Position numbers and translations under genes: made by a program
Notes under the pieces: model-generated
Database searches by the model: none
Told to the model about the DNA's origin: nothing
The model's input: only the letters and a program-made list of their open reading frames with translations
DNA from: Chionis minor
Taxonomy: Eukaryota > Chordata > Aves > Charadriiformes > Chionididae
Direction: 5' to 3'
Length of the DNA stretch: 64,000 nt
Assembly (NCBI GenBank): GCA_013398295.1
Contig: VZSF01001349.1
Location: 1,196,182-1,260,181, forward strand
In this document: in pieces, positions 49,130 through 62,051 of the stretch
Layout: the number at the start of each line of letters is the position of its first letter
Position numbering within the stretch: the stretch's first letter is position 1

Positions 49130-51445
49130 TAAAAGGATGTATCCGTATTTGGTTTTGTTGGCCTCTTTCTGAGCTGTTTAACGGACAACTGGTTTGTTTT
49201 ATTTATCTGACAGGGTTTCTTCATATTGTTTCAGGTTATCAGCACTCCTGCAGATCATATTACAGCTTGTGCTCGGATTTGACCCTCGCTAGGGTTCACT
49301 TTAAATCAGATCCTTATCATTAATGCAGTGATAAATAGAGATGCTTTGGAAGCAGTATACAGATTATTTATTTAGTGCCTCTCTGTATCATGTTTTATAC
49401 AACCCGGGATCAATGTCAGACCTTTATGGATATAGCTTAGATTGCATTCAGTAACTACAAGCTAAAGCCCTTTAAATAATGTTAACTTAATAGCTGACAT
49501 TTTTATGAAATAAGTCTGCGAGGGGGGGAAATGTAATATTGCTCTACAGTGAGGAAGATTTTGATTTTTAGTTTCATCCCAAACCTAGAGGGTTGTTTTC
49601 AGTTTAACAACTGCCTCTGAAGTCCCCACTTTAAAAAATAAAAAAAAAAAAAGACACAAATGCTTTTAACAAAAAAAAAAACCACAACCCGAGTGCTCTA
49701 CCACAGGGGCAACCCCGGGTTATTGCTTTTCTAATGGTACTTTTTGGGAGGCTCTAAACAATTTTGTGTTTTAAGGTCTCTCATTCCTGTGTTTTTCCCC
49801 TTCTAAGTCTTGCTGGTCCTCTTATGTCAAAGTATTTGTTTGTTAGATAAATTTAGGCTGGATTAAAACATTTTTTTTCCCACTTTCAAGGTTAACTTTG
49901 TTCATGGTCTTATAACTTTCTCTAATATTTGTTCTCAAGTGTCCGTCTTGCTCCGAAAGGTGGCAGGTCTGTAGGCTGCGTACTTCCTGTCTAGGTTGTA
50001 TTTGCATTAGTTTTAAAATCTCCTTCTGCGCAGATAGCATGTAAACTTCAGGATGAAGAAAACAAGTTTTTCTATTACAATTATCAGAAGTCTATCCTAT
50101 GTTACAAGTAAATGTTTTGCTAGATGTAAATGTATTGCTAGATAAATGAAATAATTCACTTAAGCTTTTATATTATTACAGATCATTTTTACATAAGACT
50201 TTCTAAGGCAATTCAAAAGCCATATAGAGGAGAGGTGCCCAATGGAAAGATGTTTAGGTACAAATTTACTTTTTAGCAAAAATCAGATACTTACATTTGA
50301 AGATTTGTCATAGGTAAAATTGGGTTCAGGTTTGGGCAAAAATACCCAAATCCCAAGGGTTATTCTGGTAAAATTTCACCCTATACAGTAGAAATTCTAA
50401 GCGTTCAGTGTGTTGTCAAATATTTTCTTCCTGCTCTTGTAATATTTTCTTCCTACTTGGAAATAAAATCGGTATGTATTTCATCCTCCACATGGTCTGT
50501 TACTGTAGAAATGTGCTCCATAAAGTATTAAGCATTTGAGGTCTAGCATGTTCGAGGAAGGTAGCTACAGGGATTTTGTTACCTTTTCTGTTTCTTCCAC
50601 TTGTAATTTTAGTCCAAGCTGGGAATCGTATGGCTCAGGTGAAGAGAAAAACAAAACTGAAACAAAATTCAAGTCCCTCAGAGATTTCATTAATCTGTAA
50701 GGCCTTCCGTCGTATTGGGCATCTCTATTTAAAAGTTTATCTTTTCTTTTTTCTTGTATCTTAATCTTAAAATTCGTTAGCCTTTTATTTCTGGAGTCTT
50801 GGTTTCTGTTGTAGTTATTAGCAATATAGGAATATTAGACCAAGTGGGATTGTGTGAGACAGGGATGTTTGTGAGTGTTGTGGCTGAATTAGGGTGTATT
50901 TCTTTAAAAGGATGTTTGTACTTCTTTGATAGACTAATATATTTTATTATTTAATTGGAGATCTGTTATCAGAGAATGATACGTTTGATACAACAAGTTT
51001 CAGTCTTTATCTTGGAAAAGATGAAGTTATCCCTTTCCAATAAGAAATGTAGGAAAATTTTACAATATCATTTTTGAAATTAATGAAATGTATTTCTTTA
51101 TAAACAAAAAAAAGAACAGCTGGAATTGTGCTGATCCATTCAAATAATCAGGATTTAGTTAATACATTGGATTCCTCCTAAATAAGAAAACTGGAGGTAC
51201 GTGATTGATCTGAGGTGTTTAAAGAAAATTTAAACAGAATGCATTCCTATTAAGCAAATTGTTAAATCATTTATCTGGAAGTCAGCCAAAAGAAACAGCT
51301 ATCAAGTTTGTTCTGATACTGTAAACTGTATTGTTGTATGTTTGTAAATGAGCTTAGTACCTTACTTAGCTGGATTCCAAAAGTATAGTTGACACTACAG
51401 CTTTATTAATTTCTCTATGACTCGAAATTTCAAAATCTCTTAAAT

Positions 51446-51597
51446 GGTGGGCTTTTTTTTAGGAGGGGCAGGGGGGGAGGCAGGTGTTTGGGGTTCATGG
51501 GGTGTTTTGTTTGTTGTGTGTGGTTTGGGTTTTGGAGTTTGTGTGTGGTTTTTGGTGGGGTGTTTTGGGGTTTTTTTTTTTGTTTGGGGTTTTTTTA
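51446..51597 (+). repeat. G/T-rich tract with quadruplex potential
   Basis: About 150 bases are almost entirely G and T with runs of three or more G repeated many times, including G4 and G7 runs near 51465-51478 followed by further G4 runs. Several sets of four G-runs are separated by short loops, so G-quadruplex formation on the plus strand is plausible. The matching 69-codon Gly/Val/Trp/Phe frame (51444-51653) is a by-product of the repeat, not a protein. Confidence 0.85.
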
Positions 51598-51653
51598 GAA
51601 GTTCAGTTTTCCCAAGTACTCCCTTGGCCCCTCTAATAAGAGGTATTAATTAA

Positions 51654-52831
51654 TTCACTGTGGTTCATCTCGCTTGCATTCTTAAATATTATCGTCAGAA
51701 CATCACTGCAGCACTTGCTTTTAGTCATCAGTGGGTTTTTATTATGTTGTTCGTCTTCATAAATCTCCGTGTAAAACTAAGAATTACTCCAGCGATTGAT
51801 AATCCCAGTTTCAAATACAGTCTTGTATAATAAATAAATTATTAATAAAGCGTGTACCTGTGTGGAAGTACACATGCCTGTCCCTGCTGCCGGCTTCTGT
51901 ACATGCTCGGTAATACCAAGTAGGAAGAGGCTTCAGATGGATATTTAACTGTATTATCTGTACTTGCTGACATGTTAATTGATCTTAATGGATCTTGACA
52001 AATACTAAGTTAATGATAACTGAGTGCAACAGATGGATAATAAAGGAGTCTAAAAACCTAAACCCAGATTTTCTCAGTAAAGACTGAACTTTCTATACAG
52101 CAGGCTACTTCTATTGCAGCTCGTTATTAGATGAAATGCTTCTGTTTGCAAAACTGCATTATTCTACTTTCCCTACCATATTTAGTTCATTTGGAGGCAA
52201 AAAGGTTCACGTATTTTGTGTGTGGCAAGGTATTTTAAAAAGAAGGGGAAGGTATAAAACCAGACAAGGATCTCGTGAGCGTTTTGGTTTTGAGTACGTT
52301 TCTTGTGAATATTTAAGAAAGATGAGTTTGTACAAAGGCCTTATTACGATGTGTTAAGTCAAGTCTTCACAGTGAAATGAGGAAACATCCTTAAACTTTC
52401 CTGTTGCCAATCAGCAGGAGTTGTGCAACTGCTGCAGTATGAAGAAGTGGGAGATACAAACCCAACGTGCGGTATAGGCCGGTCTGTAAGGTGAAAGATG
52501 TCTCGATGGGGCTTTAAATCCCACTTTAAAGAGGATAATGTATTTAAATCTGGATGCAAGGGGGAAGGGCAAGAACTCCCGCTGAATGACAGTTACTGAT
52601 ATTCTCTCAATGTTATTACAACGTGATTACTTTTACTCGCACAGCTCTGTGAGAATGTTAATATTGCTCTGTTGGCTTGCAACTGAAGTACCCGTAAATC
52701 TCCATGTAAAGGAAAATTTCTAAACAACAAAATACAAAAAATACTAACATTTCAATTCATACTGAACATGGTGTGTAGCATGTTGTTTACCGTGCAGTGC
52801 CAAATGCTGAAACGCTCCACAAATTCATATT
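51654..52831. other. Non-coding DNA
   Basis: No supported gene; AT-rich with moderate GC near 52400-52560, where opposite-strand short frames overlap. Confidence 0.65.
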
Positions 52832-54150
52832 ATGGGGTCTTACGAGCCCGTAACTGGAATCCTCAACTGGGGATTGGAATTAAGTGCCAGAAATCTACGT
52901 TTAAGTAAAATTAGGGACTTGACGGTTGTTGACAGCAGCCAGGCAGTTCCACATTATCCTACGTGCTGGCCCACATCACGCAGTCCTTGTGCCATCAAAA
53001 CTGTTGCTGAGCTCCAGAGAGATCCTGTCTGCTTAAAGCCTGGCCTGTCAGCCCGTCTCGGGCTGGGGTTTTTACAGGACTGGGTAAGACTTGAGCACCC
53101 TGTTGCTATTTAAAGCTATTTAAAGTTTATAAAAAGAACATTTAACTGTGTTCTGTAGCCGTTTGTGCAAGGAGCCTGTTGCTTGCTAAAACATTTTGCC
53201 ACCTTTCCAAATACACCTGTGGGATTGCAACCAGATACTTCACCCAGATTCCGTCGTCAGAGTTAGGAGGAGGAGGGATGGACACCATGAGCGCTGAAAG
53301 TAGCTGGGAAATGGAGATAAACTGTGTACTGGAAGCTCTGCTCAAGGCAGAAACCAACTGCCATGGTCTGCCACTGATGAGTGGCTCCAGCTCGGTCAAA
53401 AGTTTTGAATGTGTTCTTGTTTCTGCTGACATTGGTACTTACTTAGAATGTCAGTATAAAAGGTCGGTGCAGATTAAAGAGAACGGAATAGAGCATATGT
53501 GAGGGGTGTTGGTACGTCTGCAGAAATCTTAGAGCGCTTATCTGGTGTGCTCAATTAAACCTAGCGCATTTCTGATCCGTTATCTTCTGTCTGACCAGAA
53601 GCTTCAGAAGTAGGTGAATGAAAGGCACAAGCCCTCTTACATCATGACAGTGGCATAATCTCCATATGGAAAAAGGGAAAAATCTTTCCTAAACCCTAAA
53701 AGCCAGTTAGATTCTACCTCGATGATTATCTCATGACCCAGATCTTGCACCCTTGGCTTACACCATACGAATTCCAAGCAGGTCTTTTGGCTTTAAGTTA
53801 CTCTGGGGCATACTTAACAGCATTGTGTCTGGGTTTTATCAGCAGCTCTGGTACATTTTCTATTTCCTAGTCTGCAATGTAACTTCTTCTGGAAGCACGA
53901 TCTGCAAATTCAGCTTCCCAAGGCAGCCAGAATTTGGTCCCGCATGTTAGGTTCCTGTACCATTCCTAGATGTGCAGGATCTTTGGCCAGTGTCACCTGT
54001 GAGCGTGGTGATGGGCAGTTTGTCTCCTGCACTGGAAGGTGGGGACAAGATAGACTCAACCTCAGCAGACGCGTTTCTGAGAGCAGTCTGGTCACCGAGC
54101 ACCAGCCCACAAAAGGGATCTTTAAGGTGATTGGTTGATTGCCAGCAGAA
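52832..54150. other. GC-elevated patch with long open frames on both strands
   Basis: Plus-strand frames (52832-53113 and 53179-53502) and minus-strand frames (53142-53432, 53910-54153) nearly tile 1.3 kb. GC rises well above the flanks. A gtttttacag and a GG/GTAAGA donor-like site occur near 53070-53085. A plus-strand segment begins after ttgttgacag near 52937 and stays open to that donor. Such a patch could be exonic, a decayed transposable element or a regulatory region. No motif or terminal repeat settles it. Confidence 0.25.
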
Positions 54151-56985
54151 CATTGTTGAAGTTTAGTGATTTTTTTCTTACTAATTCATTATCTTCCTTT
54201 AAACAGCTCTCAAAGGCAATTGTGCTAGGTACATATACTTTATTTTACTAAATAACCTGGGTTTATATTTTTCATTTGTAATTCTTTCCAACCTTTATTT
54301 TTTCTTTCATATTCTTTCAGTTTCTCTAAATGAGGCCACCTATGAAACTGCTGGCAGGTCGTGAAAAAATAAGTGTTTAATGACTGAGGAAACTATTATA
54401 GCAGTCAGGAAAGGGAAATTACAGCATATGTAATAGGACAATCATTACTTTTATAAAATTCAGTATGAAATTGTTAATGTCTCTTGACAGTTCTTTAGTA
54501 ATTAAGATTTCATCTTGATTGTCTTTCTGTTCACATGAAATGATATGATGGTTAATATTGTTTAAATCACAATGTTAAGTGAATGAAGAATCATAGTGTA
54601 TAATCCTCTGGATAGTATTTGTTAGAGGCTTTAATGTTATAGTCAATTTAGAAACATATTTTTTCATTAAATTGTGAATGTAAGTTTATAAAATTGAAAT
54701 TACCTCTTGGTATTATTAAAAGTATATAAAATATATATACATACACACATTTATATACTTTCCTAGCTTTTGAAAAATACATAAAGTGTATGAATTAGGG
54801 CTAATTATGAGGTATAACTAAAAGCTTGAATTTCAGACTAATTGATAATCCAATGAAACTCAGAATGTGCTATTATAACAAATGTCATTGCTCAAAAACA
54901 TATTTATGAGACGAGTAGACAGTTATTTTAGCATTATTTTAGCTGAGAGAGTTTCCCGTTAGATATGATCTAGATAAGAAACAACAAGGCAGTAATCAGG
55001 CTAAGCAGGTGCTTGCTCGGAGGATAAAGGATGGAGGAAAGTCACCCTCCCACAGAGCTGGAAGAGAAGGGTTTGCAGCTCTTGGGTCTTGTCGTAATGC
55101 TGCAGGACAGAAAGACACAGCTCTCCGGGCTAGCAAGTAAGCCACAAACCTGCCACCAGCCAGAGAACTATGGAGGGCACATTAACAGAAACAGTCCTAA
55201 AATAGGAAAATGAGCTGACGTCAACAGAGAAAATGGATTCATTTCATAAAGAACAACAGGAGTGAGGTCTTCTGGCCAGCAGACTGTGCTTAGACCTAAG
55301 TAATGAAAGTTAAGAGTTCTGACTGTTGTAAAAGTTTAGTAGCTTGTTTAAGAAAGGGAGAAGAAAAACTGAGAGCATTCCCAAAAGCAAATCATGACTA
55401 GCTGATTCGATAACTTTATTCCTAGGATTATCTAGTGATATTGTATCTGAGGCAACCCACCTGTCAGGAATCCCACTGCTGAATGCTAGTTTGTGTTCTG
55501 CTTGAGCACTTTCAAACATCACTGACATCTTCTGTCTGTGAATACCAGAGCACGCACATTATTTTAAAGGAACCAAATAAACAACCACCAAAAAAATCCC
55601 CACACCTCTAATCTTGATATTTTGAATTTCGCTGTGAGGTTTTTAAGAGACTTTTCCGTAACTTTGTCCAAACCCTCTGTTACACAACAGTGAAAACATT
55701 CTCGGGTAAGAAGTGGAAAGCTATGAGTACTTACAGTATGCGAGGTACATATGTATAAAAATCAGTAGGGTTACTACCGGGAACATACAGACTTTCTCTA
55801 TCAACCATTTAAAAATCAATTTGAAGGCATTTGGAAAGCATTTTAAAGAGCAACTAGGCATCAATAAAATTTAATTAATTGGGTCTATGGATGCACATGT
55901 AAATTGAGTGTTAATTGTGCTAGCAATGCTTTTCCATTAAAAATTAAACTCATGATTAGTGACGAAGAAAAAAACCCAAGCCAATGTTGTTCCATGAACA
56001 AATCTAATTTTCTTTAATTGTGCCCCTACTTTAGATAACAGCCATAATTCTCCATTTACTTTTTTAAATGTGAGCATCACTGCAGCATGGGAAAGACGGA
56101 TCGGTTGCCAGTTGGGTTAAGATAGCACAGAAGTATCACTGAAAAATTTTGATGCAATGCTGTTAAATTGCCTTATCCCGCCTTTGAGAAAGAATGGAAA
56201 TTTCTTTACTCTTAATATCAGGCAGACAACTTCATGGATTCAGGAGAGAAAGAAGCTTGTCAACCGTATTTTTATAAAGAAGGGTTTAATAGTAATGTGG
56301 GGATTATTTACCTCTAGGTCTGAGTACGCACAGATGAGAATTAATACGAGTGTTAATTCAGTCCAGGATGTAGGTATTTGAAGCTTCAGTTCTGTTTCTG
56401 CTACTTCCACAAGCTCTGCTCCTGTACGTCTGCTTTATGAACCAAAGCACATCGAGGGTGAGGACGAGGAATGTGCTCAGTTCTTGGAAGAAAGTCAGTG
56501 GGTTTCAGGAGTGAATGTCAGCAGCTAGTGCTGGTCAAACAGACATGGACCCAACGTCAAAAAGTTGGACTGAAACTTCTGCAGTGTGAGTCTTAGAAGC
56601 AGGTCCTCTCCTTGTGCGGTACTGTAGTATCTCCATGATTCTGGATTCTGTTCCCAGGCGGGCGGCTGGGAATTAAGAACTGGAGACCCTGAGGATGCGC
56701 TTCATACAAGCTTTGCTCGGTGTCTTGGCATGTTTTGAAGAACAGTAATTTGAGATGATAAAGAAACTGGATGGATGGGGATTTTTTTTCTGTTGGACTT
56801 CCAGGTCTTCTGATAAGTTCCTGTTTTCACACACCAATTGTATTTTTATGAATGCAAACGTTTGTACATTCAAAGCTGAGGGCACAAATTTAAGTCTCCT
56901 CTTTGTTAATGTGAGCCTCCTACTCATTAGCATTCAATCAGAATGGATTAAGAGGTGGGGAAAGAAAGTGGGACTTAAAATTGTG
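54151..56985. other. AT-rich non-coding DNA
   Basis: No gene seen. A TA/CA-rich segment lies at 54721-54765. The frames around 56673-57036 are overlapping chance frames. Confidence 0.7.
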
Positions 56986-57400
56986 CTAAACAGCAACAAA
57001 CCGATGAGTAACTACAGGTTTGGCTTTGGCTTTTGAAGCCTTAGGGATTTGGTTGGGTTTTTTGTTTGTTCCCCCCCTGTCTGTTAGTTCCCTCGGAGTT
57101 GAGCCATCGTTACCGACGTGTGCTCGTGCGGGGCAGATGTGCAGCGCAGGGCAGGGCTTGTGTTTGAACTGTCGGGTCACTCTTATCTCTGCTGCAGCTG
57201 CTTCAGCTTGAATCAGCTATTGCCACAGCCAGCTGTGTCCATGCTCATCCAGCTGTGGGCTGGCAGTAGTTTCTCTTTTCCTGCACATCTTGCCTGGTTT
57301 TTTATTATTTGCAGATTCTGATAACTGTGTCCGGCTGGATTGGGCAGCATGTTGTGAACAGGAGATCTGTTCTCTTGTCCTGGATGTTGAACCAGCCATT
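56986..57400. other. CpG-bearing, moderately GC-rich patch
   Basis: Around 57090-57180 there are eight or so CpGs, after a short G/T-rich and C7 stretch. Several frames overlap on both strands. No splice-flanked open segment was judged convincing. Confidence 0.3.
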
Positions 57401-59354
57401 TTATACAGGTTGCTCTACTTCTTCATGGTTACTTTTAGTTTCTATTTTTGTAAGGGCACTTAATAAGCTAGAAGCGATCAATAAATCTGCCAATTCCATT
57501 TCTAGAAAATGCTGCTTTTAAAATGTTTTTTTAGTAGAAAATAAAATGCCAGTTATGGCTTTTTTCACATTTTTAAAATGTGAATATCAATCCATATTGT
57601 GCAGTAAAAAAAAAAGAGTTTTCCTGTGGAAACAGAGTTGTTTTCTTTGGAATATGTGCTATCCCATTCTTATTTCCATCATAGTAAAAACTAAAGCTAA
57701 TGAATCTCAAGATAGTAATCTTCTGTTAGGAAAAGCTGTTTCCACAAACTCATTTCTTGAAATACTATATTGATTTTATACCCCTAAATATGAAAAAGAC
57801 AAAATCGAAGTATTTTATTTTGAGAAATAATTCCTTAGACTATGAAAAAGTATGTCTTTCGGTTTTTTCCTCTGTTGAGGTTTCAATTTCACAACAGGCC
57901 CAAGTAATGATGTACTATGGATATGAAGATGAGAAATTATTTCACTATGAAAGACAAAAGGGTGCTTTTAGTTTTAAAAGGCTGATAAGGTAGTTCAGTC
58001 AGTGCTACATAAATACATTTTCAAAATAGATTAAATCTAACAAATTGTAATCTGTTGTTCACTAACATTTCACTAGCAGTAGCATTATGACAGGCTGATA
58101 TTACGTAATGTAACACATTTTAATGCGTGTCAAATGACATATTCAGCTATAACGTGCCAATGGCAGCGGTCTGTAATACACAATTCCTACAAAGATATGT
58201 AACAGAAAAGTAGTGATAAATCTGTACAATGAAAGTATCCATTACTGCTCTCTGAAAGAGAACCCTGGTATATGTTTGATTATAAACCAGATATTTTTGA
58301 AAATTCATTTAATGGGAACTTTAAAAGATACCTGTTTTTATTGGGAATAGAATGCCTCATGGGAAATGAATACGTTTCAATAAACTGCGTGTTTAATTTA
58401 AAACAGAAATTCCAAGATTGAAACTGGCTGTGCTGGGAACCATCGTTAGGGTGAGAATTTCATTTTTGTATTGGAATAATAAATGCAAAGAAAGACCAAC
58501 CACGTGAGACAGTTGCCACAGTCTCTTTTCAAATTCAGCCACTGTATTTGTTCAAGATATCCAGCAAAATCTCATTCTGCTAGCAAATGAACATGCAGTA
58601 AGCAGGTCTCTGTTCTTGCTGTCTAAAAATACATGAAGAAAAGATGCGGGAAGAGTTCAAAACATTGAAGCAGCTTTTCTAGATAGCGAAGTGTCAAGAC
58701 CCAAAGCTTTATTTATTCTTGGCAAAATATCCTGTTGTATTTCCTTTTTGCCTGGTTTATGATTTTTATTTACTATTTAATAAATAATATAAAAAGGCCC
58801 ATCATCAGAAATGTATTTTTTCCCCTTACCAACTAACTCACAAGCTGAGTTTCGACAATCACAGCAATTTTCTTGATAACTGCGCTCTGCCCATGGTTGC
58901 TCGATGCTCTTTTTGCAGGTGGTATCCTGTGCTGGTGACTCCTGTCGTCTGAGTTGGATCTAGCTTAGTTGTGTATTGTACTGTGAGTTTGGGTAGTGTT
59001 AAAACTGATAGTGATTTCCCACTGTCGTCTGCCCTAGAAGGCATGTTACCTTCACGAGGAAATCTCAGAGGTTTATGAAATCTAGGAAGAGAAAAATGAG
59101 AGGGAGGAAAAGTTTCTGCTGTTTGTTTTTCTCATGCAGCTTTGCTCGTGTCAGGTTTCAAGCCTTCTGGTTTGGCCATGTACTTTTTGTTTGTTAAGCT
59201 CCATGGGCTTATCTAACTTCCTAATCTCCTGTGGGGATTTGATAACCTTAGTGGTTTTTTCATGCTGTTCCTAGGGCCTTTGCCATGATTAATGGGGTAG
59301 ACCACTAAACTGGCCACCTCCAAAAATATGGAATGTGTTAATCGGATGGGCAGC

Positions 59355-59394
59355 TGACCTCAGGGAGTGCAGTGACCCTTAGGATCAAAGGTCA
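59355..59394. promoter_or_regulatory. Cluster of nuclear-receptor half-site-like motifs
   Basis: Within 40 bases there is TGACCT (59355-59360), TGACCC (about 59373) and GGATCAAAGGTCA (59382-59394). The last is a direct repeat with one-base spacing (DR1-like), the class bound by HNF4, COUP-TF or RXR/PPAR dimers. It also contains a TCF-like ATCAAAG. Short motifs like these arise by chance, so this is only a lead. Confidence 0.2.
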
Positions 59395-61192
59395 GGTTTA
59401 AACAATATGACAAATACAAGGATGTTGTCATTTCAAACCAAAAGAGGTAAATAGTTAAAGGGTAACTTGAGTGACATACATATTTCTTGCAGGTTTTATG
59501 CATACAAGCTGACTTTTACCATTATATAGCAAGTAATGTATCTTCTGTGGCTCGCTGTAGGAGGTCAAAGTAACACGGGGAAGATCATTGGTAAGGTACG
59601 AGATAAGAAAGAACACAAGATTTGGTTTCAATTTCAGTGTTTCCTGTAAAACAACCTGTTATTTCTGTGCCTTCACTTTCCTCTTTATAAATATTACAGA
59701 ATACTGTCCTTCATAAAGCTGTTCAAAACTCAGGCATTCGTGAGGCTGCGGAAGGGCAATACAGCGTTGCTACCAGTGCTGCTGTTGAGTAGCTGTTTCA
59801 TATATTACCCATTTAACTGGAAACATGACACCATATGGTATAGTTAGTTTTAGTGTGGAATTTTATTTTTCTTTCTTAATTGTTAAAATACAGTGATCTC
59901 TATGGAGTTGTATTATAGAGGGGGGAAAAAAGCTCAGTCTTCAGCCTGGTACAGCTGAGAAGAAAAAGGACTTAAGACAAATTTGTGCTTCCATTACACT
60001 GACTGGTCAGATACCATAACAGACTTCATCATAATTTAAGACAGCTCTAAATTATAGTGGCTGAATAAGCTGGGAACCTGTCAGAGCAGTGTATGATTTC
60101 TCCCGAACGTGGCACGAGTTCTGCCCAGTGCTTTCTAACCCAGCCTTCTAGCAGGGCTAGGAAATAATTAGCACAGAAATGCATTATGTCAAGGAGAATC
60201 ATCTGTTGCCCTTCATGGCAGCTTTTTACTCTCAGCTATGCAAAGCAGTTGGTGTGGGACAGGAGTGTGACACTTAGGTGTGTGGAGGCAGTGAACCATC
60301 AAGCAGACAGTGCTCTATCTTCCATAAAGCTTCTGTTCAGCAGGATTTGTAGTCCCTAGTACCTCTATCTTGGTCCAGTTATTTAGTACTTTTTCCTATA
60401 TGCAGTCCTGAGTATTTCACAAGTGGTATAAAAAGCAGTATAAAATGCCCTCATCTCTAAGTAAAGCAACTAGCAGTATTTTATAAACCTGTTTCTTTCA
60501 TAACGTTACTGTTGTCGTAGCCATGATGGTCCAAGGCCATCACTAAGACAAGTTTTGTGCTGGATTGTAATACCTTTTGTTATGACTAATGTACCTACTT
60601 AGACTTATTCGCAGCTCTTGCATTCTTTCAAAGTTTGCTGCTTCTGTTTCAAACTTAAGAATTAGTCAAAAGCGTCCCTGCTGATTTTTTTTTTTTTTTC
60701 CCCCCCGGTTGCCTGTTGGCTGGTTCAATAAAAAAATTTCCTCTCCCCGGAAGCCTGGACTTGCCTTGGGAAATTGTCAGGAATGCCCAGATGCTCTGCT
60801 ACATGTTGGTTGCATTGACACTAAAGGAGACAAAGCGGTGAGGAATAACTCGTAAACCATCAATTCACCTTTATTACTCAGCGAGAGCTCTAACTTGGTT
60901 GTGGCAGCGTGATTCATTAAAGAATGTAGCTCAGCATAGGAACAAACTAAAAAGGGTTAGGCAGGCTGGAAAAGTAACACTTTTGATATTTTCAATTAAT
61001 ATTCAGCATTAATTTAAAAAGAAAAAGAGCAAGCTGCCTACTTGAGAAACGTTTCCTTAATATGGCTTCATGAATAGTTTCAGTTTGCAGGTAGTAACTG
61101 AAATGAGTTCTACTGAATGCGGTCAATTGAGATTTGGGATGGAATGAAGTATTTCATTCTGAGGGCATGTGCGTTTATATCCTATGTTCACC

Positions 61193-61210
61193 AAAAAAAA
61201 AAAAAAAAAA
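61193..61210. repeat. A18 homopolymer run
   Basis: Eighteen consecutive A. No recognisable retroposon precedes it. Confidence 0.95.
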
Positions 61211-62038
61211 TCTTTTATAACAATAATAAAAAAGAAAAGAAACCATTTTTCATGAAAACATGTTTTAACTGTATTTGTAACACTCAGTAAATAAATTACA
61301 GGTTTTATATCGTTCAGAAAGAGCTGCGAGTGATTTATTCAGTTATTAACTTCACACGCTTGGAAGAATGAATTAAATACCAGTCCTCGTTGAAGGCTTT
61401 TGGATTATTCTGCCAGAATATACCACTTAAAAGTTTTGGCAGCTCGGTGTGTGTTGCATGATGAGCAGGAAGATTTTGGTGGAAGCTAAAGCAGATGAGT
61501 CTGTATCCTGACAGTTTACAGCATCTTATAAATTCCATAAAATGAAAATGAATTATGTATTATTGGGTTTACATAAGGTCACCGGATGAACTCTGACCCT
61601 TCTCTTTTCTCATTTGGCTCAATTATTAGATGAAATGACAGATCTGATCTCTTTTCAAATTGTATTAGAAGGGGCCTCTTTATTTTGCCCTCTAGCAGCA
61701 ATTCTCTGACAGAACTAGGCAAGTGCATTAATTATGATTGATTTAGTGGGTCTATAAGGTGATTATTTCTCAAATTCTACTTCTGTGCGAAAACCTTTTG
61801 ACCTCTCTCAGGCCACACAGCAAATGAAATCCATAAGAAGATTTAAGAGGGGACTGACCAGCGCCGCAGTTTCCTTCTGCTGTTTGAACTCAAAACACTT
61901 TGGGACACCCAAGCAAATCCAAAGGATTGAATTACCAGGACATACTGTGGTTAAAATGTTTAACAATTTGATATCTCTGTTTAAAGAAAATGGCATGACA
62001 TTGATCACAAGGGGAAAAAAAGTCCCCTTTTTGGAGGT

Positions 62039-62051
62039 GGGGGGGGGGGGG
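62039..62051. repeat. G13 homopolymer run
   Basis: Thirteen consecutive G on the plus strand, which interrupts any frame crossing it and is error-prone in sequencing. Confidence 0.95.

Larger units (their letters stand above)
47363..51445. other. AT-rich non-coding DNA with low-complexity tracts
   Basis: No supported gene. It contains a G/T-rich tract at 48721-48809 followed by T runs, an A16 run at 49114-49129, A runs near 49640-49680 and a near-duplicate (atattttcttcct at about 50418 and 50442). A small GC- and CpG-elevated patch lies at 48520-48660. Confidence 0.7.

Noticed and set aside
51444..51653. 69-codon Gly/Val/Phe/Trp frame
   Set aside because: Pure translation of the G/T low-complexity tract.
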